64,000 bases of DNA from Azorinus chamasolen (GCA_963576725.1 OY755239.1:56515453-56579452); one strand, 5' to 3'. Shown: positions 43,053 to 53,799, counted from the stretch's first letter. Numbers and translations are program-made. Notes: generated by a model from the letters alone, not told the origin.

Positions 43053-43296
43053 TTAACCCTTTCCTTCATACTTGTATAAACGCTGTTTCATGCATTGCAA
43101 ACACAGTAGACCCAGATCCTACAGAAACTATCTGATCAGGGTCTACTATATCTGCTTAATAAATTGTAATAGCCTTGACACTACAGTTTATAAAAATACT
43201 AAACTTTCCTGTGTACATGCACTACTGTAAAATATGAGCTAATAAATATTCATGAGGTCATTCTGTCTTTCATGAATATTGAACAGGGAAAGCGTC
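43053..43296 (+). mobile_element. F1 MITE
   Basis: TTAACCCTTTCCTTCATACT to AACAGGGAAAGCGTCAA; stem tip decayed (GATCCTACAGAAACTATC). Confidence 0.75.
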
Positions 43297-43357
43297 AAGC
43301 CTATGACAATGTTAATTGCATTTGTCAACAGTGTAGACCTAAATCAAAGTATGCACT

Positions 43358-43566
43358 ACAGTAAAACCTCTCTATAACGGCCACTAAATTACATCAATTA
43401 TTTAGTATTAAAGGCAGGTGGCTGCTTAAAGCAAGGTGAAAGTAAAACAGAACGCTCCTACAGGAGCGTTCTGTTTTACTTTCACCTTGCTTTAAGCAGC
43501 CACCTGCCCTAAATACCAACTAATTAACACAATTTAGTGGTCGTTATAGAGAGGTTTTACTGTATA
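43358..43566. mobile_element. PG palindrome, complete
   Basis: CAGTAAAACCTCTCTATAAC to AGAGAGGTTTTACTG; inner 70-base arms perfect around CGCTCCTACAGGAGCG; TA flanks. Confidence 0.93.
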
Positions 43567-43732
43567 TGTCTTTTAAAATCTTCTAGCAAATCTATATTAT
43601 CTCAAACTTGATTGACTTTACCGTTTTACCACTTAATGGACAGTTCCATTTTAAATTCACCACTTAACGAACCGAGATGTCTATTTGGGCACGTGCGGTA
43701 ATTCAGCCATATTAACCCTTACCATGCTTAAG

Positions 43733-44000
43733 TTAACCCTTTCCTCGTTTGACCCTTTCCCCGTTCTATATTTATTCCAAATTCCCAATATCTACTGAAT
43801 ATTCAAGGAGAAAAATAGTTCTTATGGAATATGGAAAGTGGAATATTGTAGCCATTTAGAAAGTAATGACACAGATATATGGAATGTTATTAGCAACCAG
43901 AACAGGCCCCGATCAGACGGTTCCTATAGGAGCCGTCTGATCTGGTTCTACCTTTTTGCAAATGCGTGTAAGGGCGATTAGTATGAAGGAAAATGTTAAA
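43733..44000 (-). mobile_element. F1 MITE, inverted
   Basis: TTAACCCTTTCCTCGTTTGA, hairpin GACGGTTCCTATAGGAGCCG, ends AAGGAAAATGTTAA. Confidence 0.75.
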
Positions 44001-44176
44001 AGTAATGTCTGCTAAAAATGAAATCTGGTGCAGTTTTGATTACTTCCAATAAAATCAAGCTCTTGAGCAACAATGGACAGTCTGGCAAATAGTTTGGATC
44101 CTGATGAGATGCCGAGTTACTCGGCGTCTCATCTGGGTCCCAAGTTGTTTGCAATCGCGAGTCAGTTCGCGTTAAA
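43996..44176 (+). mobile_element. F3 MITE
   Basis: Shares TTAA with the F1 before it; hairpin GATGCCGAGTTACTCGGCGT; ends AGTTCGCGTTAA. Confidence 0.78.
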
Positions 44177-44683
44177 TAGGGAAAATAATTAATTTCTAAA
44201 CATGATACACCAAACAATTAGGAACATACAACATAGAGAGCAATCGTCATTTTTAGAGTTATCGCAAAATTGCGAAATTTCACGTAGAAACTATTTGATG
44301 TATAAATTATGGAAAAAATTATGTTCAAATCCCATTGATATGTTCTGTTCGCTTCTATTCCTGCGAACTAAACTTCCACTCTGAGCAGATGAACGGATTT
44401 ATCTGTGATGACAAACAGTTGAACACTTTCTGCTGGTCTTTAACTTAATTACGAGTAATTTGAGGTGATCTTGCCGGGTTTTCCGCTGTTTACCTAACGA
44501 AGCGACTCAGGGGGCGCCGCTGGCCGCAGAAACCTCCCTAGTTACAGTAACGATGTATAATTTAGTTCCATGCTCGGTATCTATTATCATCTCCCTCTGT
44601 TCAGCTAAACATAATTCACTTTGACGGTTGAAATCCATAGATATCTCTTACGCTTATCCCCCAAGGCTCTATCTGACTTGACT
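44177..44683. other. No recognised feature
   Basis: Holds an unusually GC-rich patch (GGGGGCGCCGCTGGCC near 44510-44525), of no known role. Confidence 0.4.
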
Positions 44684-44790
44684 TTGCAAACAGTTTGAAT
44701 CCAGATGAGACGCCTTATAACTAGGCGTCACATCAGGGTCCAAGCTCTTTGGCACTCTGTCAATAGTTCTTTAAAAGCTTGAACGGATCT
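44684..44790. repeat. F3 hairpin with tail
   Basis: TTGCAAACAGTTTGAATCCA, tip ACGCCTTATAACTAGGCGT, tail TGTCAATAGTTCTTTAAAAG. Confidence 0.65.
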
Positions 44791-45066
44791 AAAGTCAATA
44801 AAATTCGCAATTTCAAGCTGACATAATTTTCACAGTACGATAAGAGTTATTTACATTTGACCAGCTATGTGTATCTTCAGGTGACTTTATGAAACAGTTT
44901 GGATCCAGATCAGTGGCCGTCAGACAACAAAGCGTTAGGTTTCTTTATAATCAAAATTGCGTCATGCTGAATTAAACCCATGAAGGAAATATAAACACAC
45001 ACTAATGCAATTATTTAGCTATCGAACAGTTATCGTTAAACACGAAAAAGAACTTAATACTTTGTA

Positions 45067-45276
45067 CAGTAGAACCCCTCTAATGCGACCACTTAATGGA
45101 TAAACATAGCTGTCTTTATAAGCAGATGGCTGCTTAATGCAGGACGAAAGTAATGCAGAAAGTTCCTATACTTTCTGCATAACTTTCGTCCGGTATTAAG
45201 CTACCACCTACCTCTGACACCCAGAATTACATGTATGCCCCTTTTTTGGTAGTCGTATTAGTGGGATTTTATTGTA
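45067..45276. mobile_element. PG palindrome, complete
   Basis: ACAGTAGAACCCCTCTAATG to TTAGTGGGATTTTATTGTA; tip shortened (AAGTTCCTATACTTTCTGC). Confidence 0.85.
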
Positions 45277-45319
45277 CATTATTGCCAAGCCAGTCCCAAT
45301 CAGACATTGCCAAACGCTA

Positions 45320-45541
45320 TTAACCCTTCGCATACGGGGAACGAGTTCACTGGCATTTGCAAACTGTGTAGACCTAGATAGTACGTCCCATATAAGAACA
45401 TTCTGATCAGAGTATGCCGCTTTTGTCTTTCCAATTCCTCCCTCAAAGATCGTACGCTTTCATATTGCAAGAACTAATGATTATATTTTCACAGAGTGTA
45501 GACCAGCGTTAATTTGAATATTCAATATTGAAGAGGTTAAA
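45320..45541 (+). mobile_element. F4 MITE, decayed
   Basis: TTAACCCTTCGCATACGGGG to TTGAAGAGGTTAA; hairpin heavily mutated. Confidence 0.6.
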
Positions 45542-45661
45542 CATCTAGCCTACTGGACAATTTTAGTGAGCTGATTGGATCTCCGTTTCTAGCCATCTTT
45601 AGATATAAACTGTCTTCTTCCAAAGCTCAACATAAGATGTACACATTAATACAATTTCAAG

Positions 45662-45768
45662 AACTTTCCTTTATTTCTCCATCAAATCCTATTTTTTGTC
45701 ACAACTTCAGGCTTGGGAGAGAAATGAAGATTTAAATATTTGAGTACGCACCTTTATCTGTTGTTCTG
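45662..45768. repeat. FB1, stem deleted
   Basis: TTTATTTCTCCATCAAATCC and GAGTACGCACCTTTATCTGT ends without the central stem. Confidence 0.55.
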
Positions 45769-45834
45769 TTCTTCTTTTTGTTACAACAGAATTACGCTAA
45801 AGTGACCCAATTATTTATTAATACGGGAGACTGT

Positions 45835-45925
45835 GAAAACAGGTGGTTGCTTAATGCAAGGCGAACATGATATAGAATGTTCCTATAGTCTTCTGTTAAA
45901 TGGTAGTATTAGCGAGACTGTGCGG
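45835..45925. repeat. PG fragment
   Basis: AACAGGTGGTTGCTTAATGC then a truncated right side GTAGTATTAGCGAGACTG. Confidence 0.5.
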
Positions 45926-46006
45926 TGTGTTCTAAGTGTCAAACCGTTTTGAACCTGATAAGTCATCTTAACTGGATCCAAACTGAATATAAATGTGCAG
46001 TTAACC

Positions 46007-46206
46007 CATCTAAACCGGACGTTAAAATTAGTATAAATATTATAGTATGAATATCGATATAACAGCTTAATGCAGGGTGAAAGTCATACAGAAAGCTCCT
46101 AGAGAAGCTTTCTGTATGACTTCCACCCTGCATTAAGCAACCACCTGCCTAAAAGTATCTAAATTCTTCTAAACAAGAATTTCGGTTTAGAAGTGGGTTA
46201 CTCTAA
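46007..46206. mobile_element. PG element (AAACCGG subfamily)
   Basis: CCATCTAAACCGGACGTTAA to TTCGGTTTAGAAGTGGGTTA; good central hairpin AAGCTCCTAGAGAAGCTT. Confidence 0.75.
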
Positions 46207-46284
46207 AGTCGCACATATTAAGCTCTAGAATAGTTCGGATTTGTTTGAGAATGTGTTATTATAATACGTAACACTAAATGTAAT

Positions 46285-46710
46285 GGTGCCACCAAAAGGA
46301 AGTCTCATTCTGGATAGTTGAGGCAAGTGGTATCTTAAAGTAGGGCGAAAGTTGTACAGAACGCCCTTATAGGAGTTTTCTGCATAACTTTCGTCCTGCA
46401 TTAACCCATTTATTCCCACATTTTTTTAAAGAAAACTCGTCCAAATGTCATTGTGGAAGGCTCCATGTTTCATGTTGTGGGAGCACAACTAACAAAATAT
46501 TTGTTAGAACAAGCCATTGACATCGGTGGTTTCAGGAAACAGTGCATACCCTGATCAGAGGGCTCCTGAAGGAGCCCTCTGATCTGGGTCTTCACTGTTT
46601 ACCTATATGTCCCTTTTAAGGGACACTGGGCACAAATGGGCTAAGTAGCCACCTGCTTTTAAAAACACATGTTTATTCATTAAGTGGACGTTTTAGAGAT
46701 GTTCTATAAC
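46285..46710. mobile_element. PG element interrupted by F4
   Basis: TTTCGTCCTGCA | TTAA ... CTAA | GTAGCCACCTGCTTTTAAAA: the F4 sits in the GCATTAAG word. Confidence 0.8.
46401..46644 (+). mobile_element. F4 MITE, complete, inserted in PG
   Basis: TTAACCCATTTATTCC to CACAAATGGGCTAA; hairpin 46534-46602 tip GGGCTCCTGAAGGAGCCC. Left flank (TTGTTAGAACAAGCCA) parallels that of 20270-20511. Confidence 0.9.
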
Positions 46711-47417
46711 ATATGTCTCTCAGTTCTCTGAAGATAAACTTTTCACCGAATCATGAATAAATACGTCAGACAAAAATCAATCTATGGAACGTTTGAAATA
46801 AGGTTGAATGATTGGGAAAATTGAAAGATGTGCATATTGAAGTACGGGCGAAGTGATGGATGGGTGAATGTATGGCTTGTCCGAATATGTATTTCTCAAT
46901 TGTCATATTGTGGAGTGTTTCCAATTTTGCCGATATGTCATCTGGTATACAACTTGTGATTCAAACTGTGCATGCCCTGATCAGAAGGCCCATTCGGTAG
47001 CCCACTAGCCTGATTTTGGTTTATCTATATCAATATAAAGTGACTTCATAGTCACAAATGAACAAATGCGAGGATTAATGAATGAAAACAAACAAGATTA
47101 GTTGGTTGGTTGGGTGGTTTTTTGTTATTGTTTTAACAAATGGGGGATGGAATTAATAACGAACACACGGTTGGATAAAAATGGATGAAAGGGAGAAGAT
47201 ATGGGTACGTGGATGGGCTTGAAGCTGAGTATTTAATAGATGAATAATGGCTTAAAAGGGAAACAAATGTAGGTCTGGGAATTTGTACGACAGAATAAAC
47301 AGATGGACAGAAATATTGCTGGAAATCAGACAGCGTTACATTGAAACAGAGACACGTGAAGACAATGAATTAGGGTACATTGTAAGAGACTAATAAATTA
47401 AAATAATTGTAAATACA
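46711..47417. other. Mostly unrecognised DNA
   Basis: Contains a decayed F4 hairpin at 46964-47022 (AACTGTGCATGCCCTGATCA) and GGATGGGTGAATG / GGTTGGTTGGGTGG low-complexity runs at 46860 and 47100. Confidence 0.45.
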
Positions 47418-47565
47418 TGGCCCTTTACACCACAGCCACATCTTTTAACGCCGTTGGGAACAGAGTAGACCCTGATAAGACGACTCTTGTTCATGTACTG
47501 CTGTGCTTGCTTATGAAATAATATAGTTCTGGTTTTACAGCATGTGCCATGGTCACAAATTGTAC
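47418..47565 (+). repeat. F1 copy cut by a PG element
   Basis: GAACAGAGTAGACCCTGATA with decayed tip, then GTGCCATGGTCACAAATTG followed by a PG end. Confidence 0.6.
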
Positions 47566-47770
47566 AGTATACAATTCTAAATCGGAATTCTAGTTGAGAA
47601 AACATTAAATACTTTTAGTCAGGTGGCTGCTAAATGCAGGGTAAAAGTCATGCAGAAAATCGTAGAGGAGATTTCTGCCTGACATTCACCCTGCATTAAG
47701 CTGCCACATGTTTCCAAAACCGACCTTTTTACTAGGTTTGACGTCCGGTTTAGAGTGTTTGTTTTGTTTT
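47565..47770. mobile_element. PG element (AAACCGG subfamily)
   Basis: TACAGTATACAATTCTAAAT to CCGGTTTAGAGTGTTTGTTT; hairpin GAAAATCGTAGAGGAGATTT. Confidence 0.75.
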
Positions 47771-47879
47771 AAAAAATCTGTTATAGCGACTCAACTACAA
47801 ATGCAACATAGCATCGTCCGTCACGAAACAAGAGGATCCTAAAAGCGGAACGCAAGTAGTACAATCATTCGTAAAAGGA

Positions 47880-48415
47880 GCTTTCTGCATTACGTTCATC
47901 CTGCATTAAGCAATAATCTGTTTTGTAAAGATACTTCATGTCTCTACCCGACAAAAATACTGCATCACGTCTAGTCTGCATTAAGCACTTAGTCTAAGTC
48001 TTGTGTTTTTTATCCGACAAAACACTACTACATCAGGTTCACCTCGTATTAAGCAGTCAACTGCTTTTAAAACATTCGAGTTTCTACCCGACAAAACTAC
48101 TGCATCACGTTTACTCTACATTACACAGTCATTTGTTCTTTAAGAAGCCTCGTACCTTTAACCGACAAACACTACCGCATTGTGTTCATCCCGCATTAAG
48201 CAGTCACCTGCTCTTAAAGACCATTCGTATTTCTACCCAAACAAAAATACTGATTGACGTTTATGTTGCATTAAGCAGTCACGTGTTTCAAAATACCTTC
48301 TGGTCCCTGTCCGACAAAACACTAAAGTCTTAAGTTAATTCTGCATTTAGCAGCCACCTTCTTGTCTAAATCCGACATACACTGCTGCATTACATCCAAC
48401 CTACATTAAGCAGTC
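47880..48415. repeat. Tandem array built from PG right arms, about 8 units of 60-76 bp
   Basis: Each unit repeats CTGCATTACGTTCATCCTGC, ATTAAGCAGTCACCTGCTTT and TTTCTACCCGACAAAA. The first two words are the PG inner arm; the third is not in other PG copies. Confidence 0.8.
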
Positions 48416-48417
48416 AC

Positions 48418-48572
48418 TAAGCATAAATGTTTGGTATCGATAGAAATTGTAAGGTCATATCTATTATAGTTTAATAAGCAAACAAACCACACCATACAGG
48501 GAGAAGTCTGATCTAGATCTATTCTGTTTGCAAAGGCATGAAAAAGCGTCTGTATGAAGGAAACGGGTAACC
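48418..48572 (-). mobile_element. F1 MITE, inverted, partial
   Basis: TAAGCAAACAAACCACACCA arm, tip decayed, ends GAAGGAAACGGGTAA. Confidence 0.6.
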
Positions 48573-48620
48573 AACTTTTCTTCAGCGCAGATGCCTGTTG
48601 CACTAGTTTTAATAGCTTTT

Positions 48621-48868
48621 TTCCCCGTCGCTTGCTATTCACGTCAATATACGTACCTGTAAATAGTGAAGACCCAGATGAGACAGCTCCTGCAGGAGCT
48701 GTCTCATCAGGGTCGGCACTATTTACAAGTTGATTGTGCAACCAGTGCACTCCACAGCAGTGATTGTACAGCGAAATACTTGTTCACAGTGAAGATATAT
48801 GTACTTATACAACAGGGCATGGGTAAAGAAGGAGACATGTATTTTAAAATTCAGCAAGAAAAAGGTTA
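48621..48868 (-). mobile_element. F5 MITE, copy 2
   Basis: CCGTCGCTTGCTATTCACGT to CAAGAAAAAGGTTAA; hairpin at 48661-48727. The 67-codon frame is open at 48666-48869. Confidence 0.88.
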
Positions 48869-49117
48869 AGCAGTAACTTGTCTGCATTTCATCAGGAGTA
48901 TAAGCGATAGCACGTTTATTTTGAAGACCCCCTGTCCATCCTCCTATTCCATGCTCAACTCACAGTTTGCTGCATTAAATCTTAAAGAGGAACCTGTTTC
49001 TAAATACCCTTATGCTCCTTCCCAATGAAAGCTTTATACCTTAATCACATTTTGTATTATACTGTCACCTGACAATAATACCCCTGTTTCACTACACGAC
49101 CCATGAGCGTGCTACGT

Positions 49118-49315
49118 TATGTTCTTTCCGTGTTCAACTTTTATGTAAGAAATAATGACCCCATGAATATTTATTTATTAAATTATAATAATGAAAACTG
49201 TTCAAGGAAATTATTTTCTTTGACAAAAACTGTAGAATCAGATCTATATCATGTCATAAGTAAACAGAACAGGCCCTGATCAGACGGCTCCTGTTGGAGC
49301 CGTCTGATCTGCATA
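49118..49315 (-). mobile_element. F1 MITE, inverted, right end lost
   Basis: Hairpin GACGGCTCCTGTTGGAGCCG; ends abruptly after GTCTGATCTGCATAAAG. Confidence 0.7.
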
Positions 49316-49712
49316 AAGATCAAATCTTTGGAGTAATAATTAATTCATCATTGTTTCCCCACTTACTTGTCGCTACAGAGCAGTGCACAGTAAATCTTTG
49401 ACCAAGACCGAATTTCGTATATACATGTAAATGGTTAAATGCTAATACTAAGCATGCATACAAATTGAATTAGCACTGTATATATACTGATCATGTAGCA
49501 TTCAAAACCATTATTAATTTTGATCTCGACCAACACCCTTTTTCCAGTATTCATTAGTTTGATGACAAAACGAGTTTAACATGTCTTTTGTTTACAAAGC
49601 CGGTTTCTCTTCAAATGGCACGAACAGTCAGCTGTGATTTGTTAAGACATTTTCTCCTCGCTGTGTGAGGATGACAGCTGCATGATTGTAATGTACATGT
49701 AACGAGGATAAT
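49316..49712. other. No recognised feature
   Basis: AT-rich; nothing gene-like found. Confidence 0.4.
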
Positions 49713-50045
49713 ACTAACCCATTCTCTCCTACTGACGCCCTTTTGCGCATATGTAAACCTCATTTATTGAAACCATTGTGATAAATAGAGCATTTTCTCC
49801 TATGGAGCAAATACTCTATTTATCACAATGGTTTCAAAAGTACACAATTCGAAAATTATTCTTATCCCAGATCAGACGGTTCCTATAGGAGCGGTCTGAG
49901 CAGGGTCTGCTCGGTTTGCTTCTATACATATTCTACCAATATCAAAACATCCTGGGTACATACATGTATGCCATTATAAAATTATCAGACTAATACATAC
50001 TCAAGATGTTATTACTTCCTGTAAGAATAATGAACAGAGAAATAG
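49713..50045 (+). mobile_element. Chimeric MITE: F2 left part fused to F1 right part
   Basis: F2 from CTAACCCATTCTCTCC through its hairpin to ATTCGAAAATTATTCTTAT (49855), then F1 from inside its hairpin (CCCAGATCAGACGGTTCC) to the decayed end TGAACAGAGAAATAG. Neither has its other half nearby. Confidence 0.75.
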
Positions 50046-50259
50046 TCAAAGGTTTAAAAAGATTGGCATAAAAACAGATATAATATTTACACCAGGATAA
50101 TGGTGGCAAAAAAACGAAGCACGAAAACATCTGTATGCCTTTGTAGTAACCTTCTGTGACATAACCCTCGCCTTGATGTCAAAGTAATATCTTGCCAAAA
50201 CTATGTAGAATGTTCATCTTGCATAAACATAACCCTGCTATCCGCGAACTGACTCTCAT

Positions 50260-50362
50260 TTGCAAACAGTTTCGATCCTGGTGAGACACCGAGTACCTCG
50301 GCGTCTCATCAGGATCTAAGCTGTTTGACGTTCGGTCAGTAGTTTCTCAAAAAGCTTGATCG
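50260..50362. repeat. F3 hairpin with tail
   Basis: TTTGCAAACAGTTTCGATCC, tip GACACCGAGTACCTCGGCGT, tail CGGTCAGTAGTTTCTCAAAA. Confidence 0.68.
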
Positions 50363-50641
50363 AATTGGAAATAACCAAACATGACTCCGGATTCATATTT
50401 GATCAGATCCCGCAAAACAAATTTCAATTCAGAATAGTTCAACATAATTTATATCCTAATTAAAAGTCGAATGACGTATGATCTGGAACCAATATAATAG
50501 ATACAATGCACTCGTATATGTCAGTCTGAACATAGTTACCACGATGAAAGTTAATTACTTAATTAGCTCATAGAAGCGTTGCCAATTGTGAAATGCTCAT
50601 ATCAATAGCTTTATTTAGTCAAACCTGCTCGAAGTTTAAGT

Positions 50642-51000
50642 CAAAGATTCCAAGCGCCATGAAAATAAATTATAGATATATGTTGAATAAAGTGAAAGGA
50701 TGAAAAGTCACAAAGATTGCAAACGTCGTTGAAATAAAGTATAGACATATGTTGAATAAAGTGAACGGATGAAAAGTTTTAGAGATTGTAAACGTCATTG
50801 AAATAAAGTATAGATATGTGTTGAATAAACTGATAATTTTCAAAGATTGCAAGCGTTTTTGAAATAAAGTATAGATATTGAATACAGTGAAATTTCCAAA
50901 GATTGCAAGCATTATTGAAATAAAGTAAAGATATTGAATAAAGTGATAAATTCCAAAGATTGCAAGCGTTTTTGGCTGGATATATGTTAAATGAACTGAA
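50642..51000. repeat. Tandem array, about 6 units shrinking from 69 to 57 bp
   Basis: Unit words CAAAGATTGCAAGCGTTATT, GAAATAAAGTATAGATAT and TTGAATAAAGTG; later units lose GGATGAAAAGT. Confidence 0.88.
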
Positions 51001-51054
51001 ATATTAGAACGTGTGATTGTTTTGACCAACATTACACTTTTTAGTTACAGTGTA

Positions 51055-51413
51055 TGAACCCTCACTCCCATATTATGATAATATTAAACTCGTCCAATTG
51101 AATTAAAACCCACCCATTTTTCGTGGTGGAAGGGTTCTGAAAACAATTATCCAGAGCTACGGATAACGGTGCGTACCCAAATACTAAATTCGTCCCCTAT
51201 ACTGTGACGACTCTTTAGAATCGTCTCTTCGAGTATAGGGCCACAGTATAGGGTTTGGTGGGGAAATAAAGGAGCTATTGTTGAAACTGTTTTAATTTAC
51301 ACATATTATCTTGAGCTCTGACATTGGTTGATATAGTAAACAGTGCTAATCAGGGTCTATACTGTTTGCCTGTGTCCCATTATGTGACCATAATTATGTG
51401 TTTATGGGTTAAC
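51055..51413 (+). mobile_element. F4-type MITE interrupted by FB1
   Basis: GAACCCTCACTCCCATA to GTGTTTATGGGTTAA, with the internal words of 56239-56481 (AACCCACCCATTTTTCGTGG). FB1 occupies the middle. Confidence 0.7.
51150..51325. repeat. FB1 palindrome nested in F4
   Basis: CCCCTATACTGTGACGACTC against GAGTATAGGGCCACAGTATA; the stem appears rearranged. Confidence 0.7.
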
Positions 51414-51739
51414 ATATCACCTAAAGCTTGTCGGTCGATGTAGCTTTAAGGTACATGTACTTCTGTCCTATGTTTATATCCCGATGCAAAAGTGATAAAA
51501 ACGAAATCTACATTTCAACATTTTACTGAAACAGGCAAACTTAAAATTTTAATTTATATTTTTAACATACATGCACATACATATATTAGCTGTTTGAAGT
51601 TTTTTTTACTTTCGTCTCGTGTGTACAGCCATGGTGAAAGTTTAAATAAATACTTTTTCAAAACATTTTGAAGATACGAAGGTATTTCAAGAACAATATA
51701 AACTGCGACGATGTATTGTATATTCTAAATTTGTTCCAT
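51414..51739. other. No recognised feature
   Basis: AT-rich; nothing supported. Confidence 0.4.
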
Positions 51740-51974
51740 GAACCCTTTACCTGAGAGGAACTTTTTTCAAATCAAAGCCTCGTGCAAACAGAGTAGACCC
51801 AGATCAGACGACTCCTATTTAACCGTAAGATCAGGATTTGTTCTGTTTGCTTCTAGAATAATATAGATCTGATTCCACTGTGTCTGCAAAAGCCAAAAAC
51901 GCCTTTTTATTTAGGTAATTGATATTCATGATTTCATCATGTCTTACATGATTAATTATCGGGTAAAGGGATAA
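51740..51974 (+). mobile_element. F1 MITE
   Basis: GAACCCTTTACCTGAGAGG to CGGGTAAAGGGATAA; tip decayed (GACTCCTATTTAACCGTAAG). Confidence 0.7.
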
Positions 51975-51992
51975 AAGTCAATTTGTAGATCT

Positions 51993-52070
51993 GAAATGAC
52001 CTATGTAAACAGTCCGTACTCAGATGAGACGCCAAGTAATTCGGTGTCTGTTCAGGAATCGAACTGTTTA
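51993..52070. repeat. F3 hairpin, decayed
   Basis: GTAAACAGTCCGTACTCAGA and GACGCCAAGTAATTCGGTGT. Confidence 0.55.
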
Positions 52071-52399
52071 ACGCGCCGAATGCTTTTTTGTTGGGAAAAT
52101 GAATATGTATTGTATATTGAAAATGGAATGGACGAAATTTGGTGCAAGCAGAAGTTTGATCAGGAGGCTAAAGGTTATATTACATTCATGTACCTTTTAA
52201 ATGTATTTTTCAAAAGCCGACTACAAGTGTTTTTTATAAATATTGATAATGCCAGTGGTCGTTCATCTCATTTACAACGATCAAGCCCCGAGTTTCGTAT
52301 CTTTGCAGTGACTCTTTCAGTAAATTTTGATAGCACTTATTTTAAAGAAACACAGGTAGATTGTTGACTAAACTTATTTTAGAGAATAACATTAAAGTT

Positions 52400-52465
52400 T
52401 TCAGGAGTCTGGGTCCTTATAAAATGCCAAGTTACTCGTCGTCTTATCTGGATCCAAACTGATTT
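52400..52465. repeat. F3 fragment
   Basis: CAAGTTACTCGTCGTCTTAT then CTGGATCCAAACTGATTT. The flanking stretches to 52744 show nothing else, beyond the likely 3' UTR of the non-alpha gene. Confidence 0.5.
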
Positions 52466-52744
52466 AGTACATACCGTAATAAAAGTTAAAACATATTAAT
52501 TATAATAATTAATGTTTATCAAACATAACTGCACTTACGTAATTGCAAATAAAATCTAATTGCACATAATCGGTTCTATATGTTACACATAATGATCTGT
52601 ATTTTAAGTTATATGGGAGACTCGTCGCGATTTATCTGATAATTGAAGAACTGAGGTTTGCCTCATCTGATACACCTGCTGCATGTTAATTAGTTCTAGA
52701 TACAGTATAATGTGTTTTAGAGAGTTTATATCCCAACAGCTCAT

Positions 52745-52912
52745 TTACATGCAGGTGTAAGAGTCATTCACCGGAGTCAGTTTTTCTCTATTGTCATACA
52801 AAGTTGGTGCTTGTAGTATGATCCCGAATGTACCAACCAAACAAGCCACAGTGAATATGCACAGGAAGAGTCTGTCCAAAACCATAGCAACATATTTCCA
52901 GTCCTCGTGAAC
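52745..52912 (-). CDS. Terminal TM4 exon of a non-alpha nAChR subunit
   Basis: After acceptor aatttcag the exon reads [20 protein letters not shown] in phase 0, then [15 protein letters not shown], and stops at TAA after 55 residues. It is the paralogue of the exon at 34410-34574: same phase, almost the same length, same QAP-T-YD end. It joins in frame to the donor at 54927 across a 2.0-kb intron. A 344-bp pogo-like palindrome ends only about 20 bases upstream of the acceptor, in the zone normally holding the polypyrimidine tract and branch point. I see no convincing AATAAA within 300 bases of the stop. Confidence 0.92.
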   Translation of the reverse strand, partial: VHEDWKYVAMVLDRLFLCIFTVACLVGTFGIILQAPTLYDNREKLTPVNDSYTCM

Positions 52913-52931
52913 CTGAAATTACAACACACAA

Positions 52932-53275
52932 ACTACAGTGAACCCTCATTACAACGGAGGTATTTGTTTCCAAACTTTGTGTTGGTATAACGAGGTTGCC
53001 GTTATAACGAGTTTAGATATGAAAGGAACCATATGGCCAGTTTTAAACTAGTACCAACAGGTGATCGCTTAATGCAGAACACAAGAAGTGTAAAGAGCTC
53101 CTTTGGGGAGCTTTTTGCACTTCTTGTGTTCTGCATTAAGCAATCACCTGTGCTATTGGCATTGCACCAATTTATTCAGTGGTTGTTTCAAAGAATAAAC
53201 GGTAATTTTGTTTCAATTCCTACTGTCGGTATAACGAGTGTAACGATTGTCGGTATAATGAGGGTTCACTGTACA
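52932..53275. mobile_element. PG-related element, CAGTGAACCCTC subfamily
   Basis: CAGTGAACCCTCATTACAAC to TATAATGAGGGTTCACTG, flanked by TA. Outer arms repeat GGTATAACGAG motifs; the inner hairpin keeps CGCTTAATGCAGAACAC / GTGTTCTGCATTAAGC. It ends about 20 bases upstream of the TM4 exon acceptor. Confidence 0.9.
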
Positions 53276-53464
53276 TAAACAAAATATGCATATATGAAAA
53301 CTTGCAGACCACTTATGTGAATTTTGCAATAAAGAGATGGCAGTTTACTGACATGCACACTAGTTTTGAAATATACATGTATAAAACCTTCAAGCATTTA
53401 CATATGATGTAATTTGGTGAAATCAACTCTTTTAAACAAGGGATATGCGAAACAGCATAATTAT

Positions 53465-53601
53465 ACAGGGCAACAGATAAAGGTGTGTACCCAAATACTA
53501 AAACTGCAATTTCTCCACCAGCCCCTATAGTGTGACCATTCTTTAGAATTGTCTATTGTTTTAAAACTGTTTAAATTTACGCATCTGATCTGGACCTCTG
53601 A
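53465..53601. repeat. FB1, one stem arm deleted
   Basis: TCTCCACCAGCCCCTATAGT then CTTTAGAATTGTCTATTG, tail CGCATCTGATCTGGACCTCT. Confidence 0.65.
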
Positions 53602-53799
53602 ATATGGCATTTTGGTTTTGTTCAAATAGTTAATTACTCTGTTTATAGTGTGGATATGGTTATGGACCTTGGGCAGGTGATGAGGCTTGTAACAATAGTT
53701 ATAAAGGCTAACATTTATACATGACCTTAACCTCACCTTAGATTAAGCTTACGATGTGACTACTACTATAGCAATATGTCGACTATGCAGCCGCCTATT

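Noticed and set aside
51996..52367. 123-codon plus-strand frame
   Set aside because: Its start lies in an F3 hairpin remnant and the rest has no recognisable motif.
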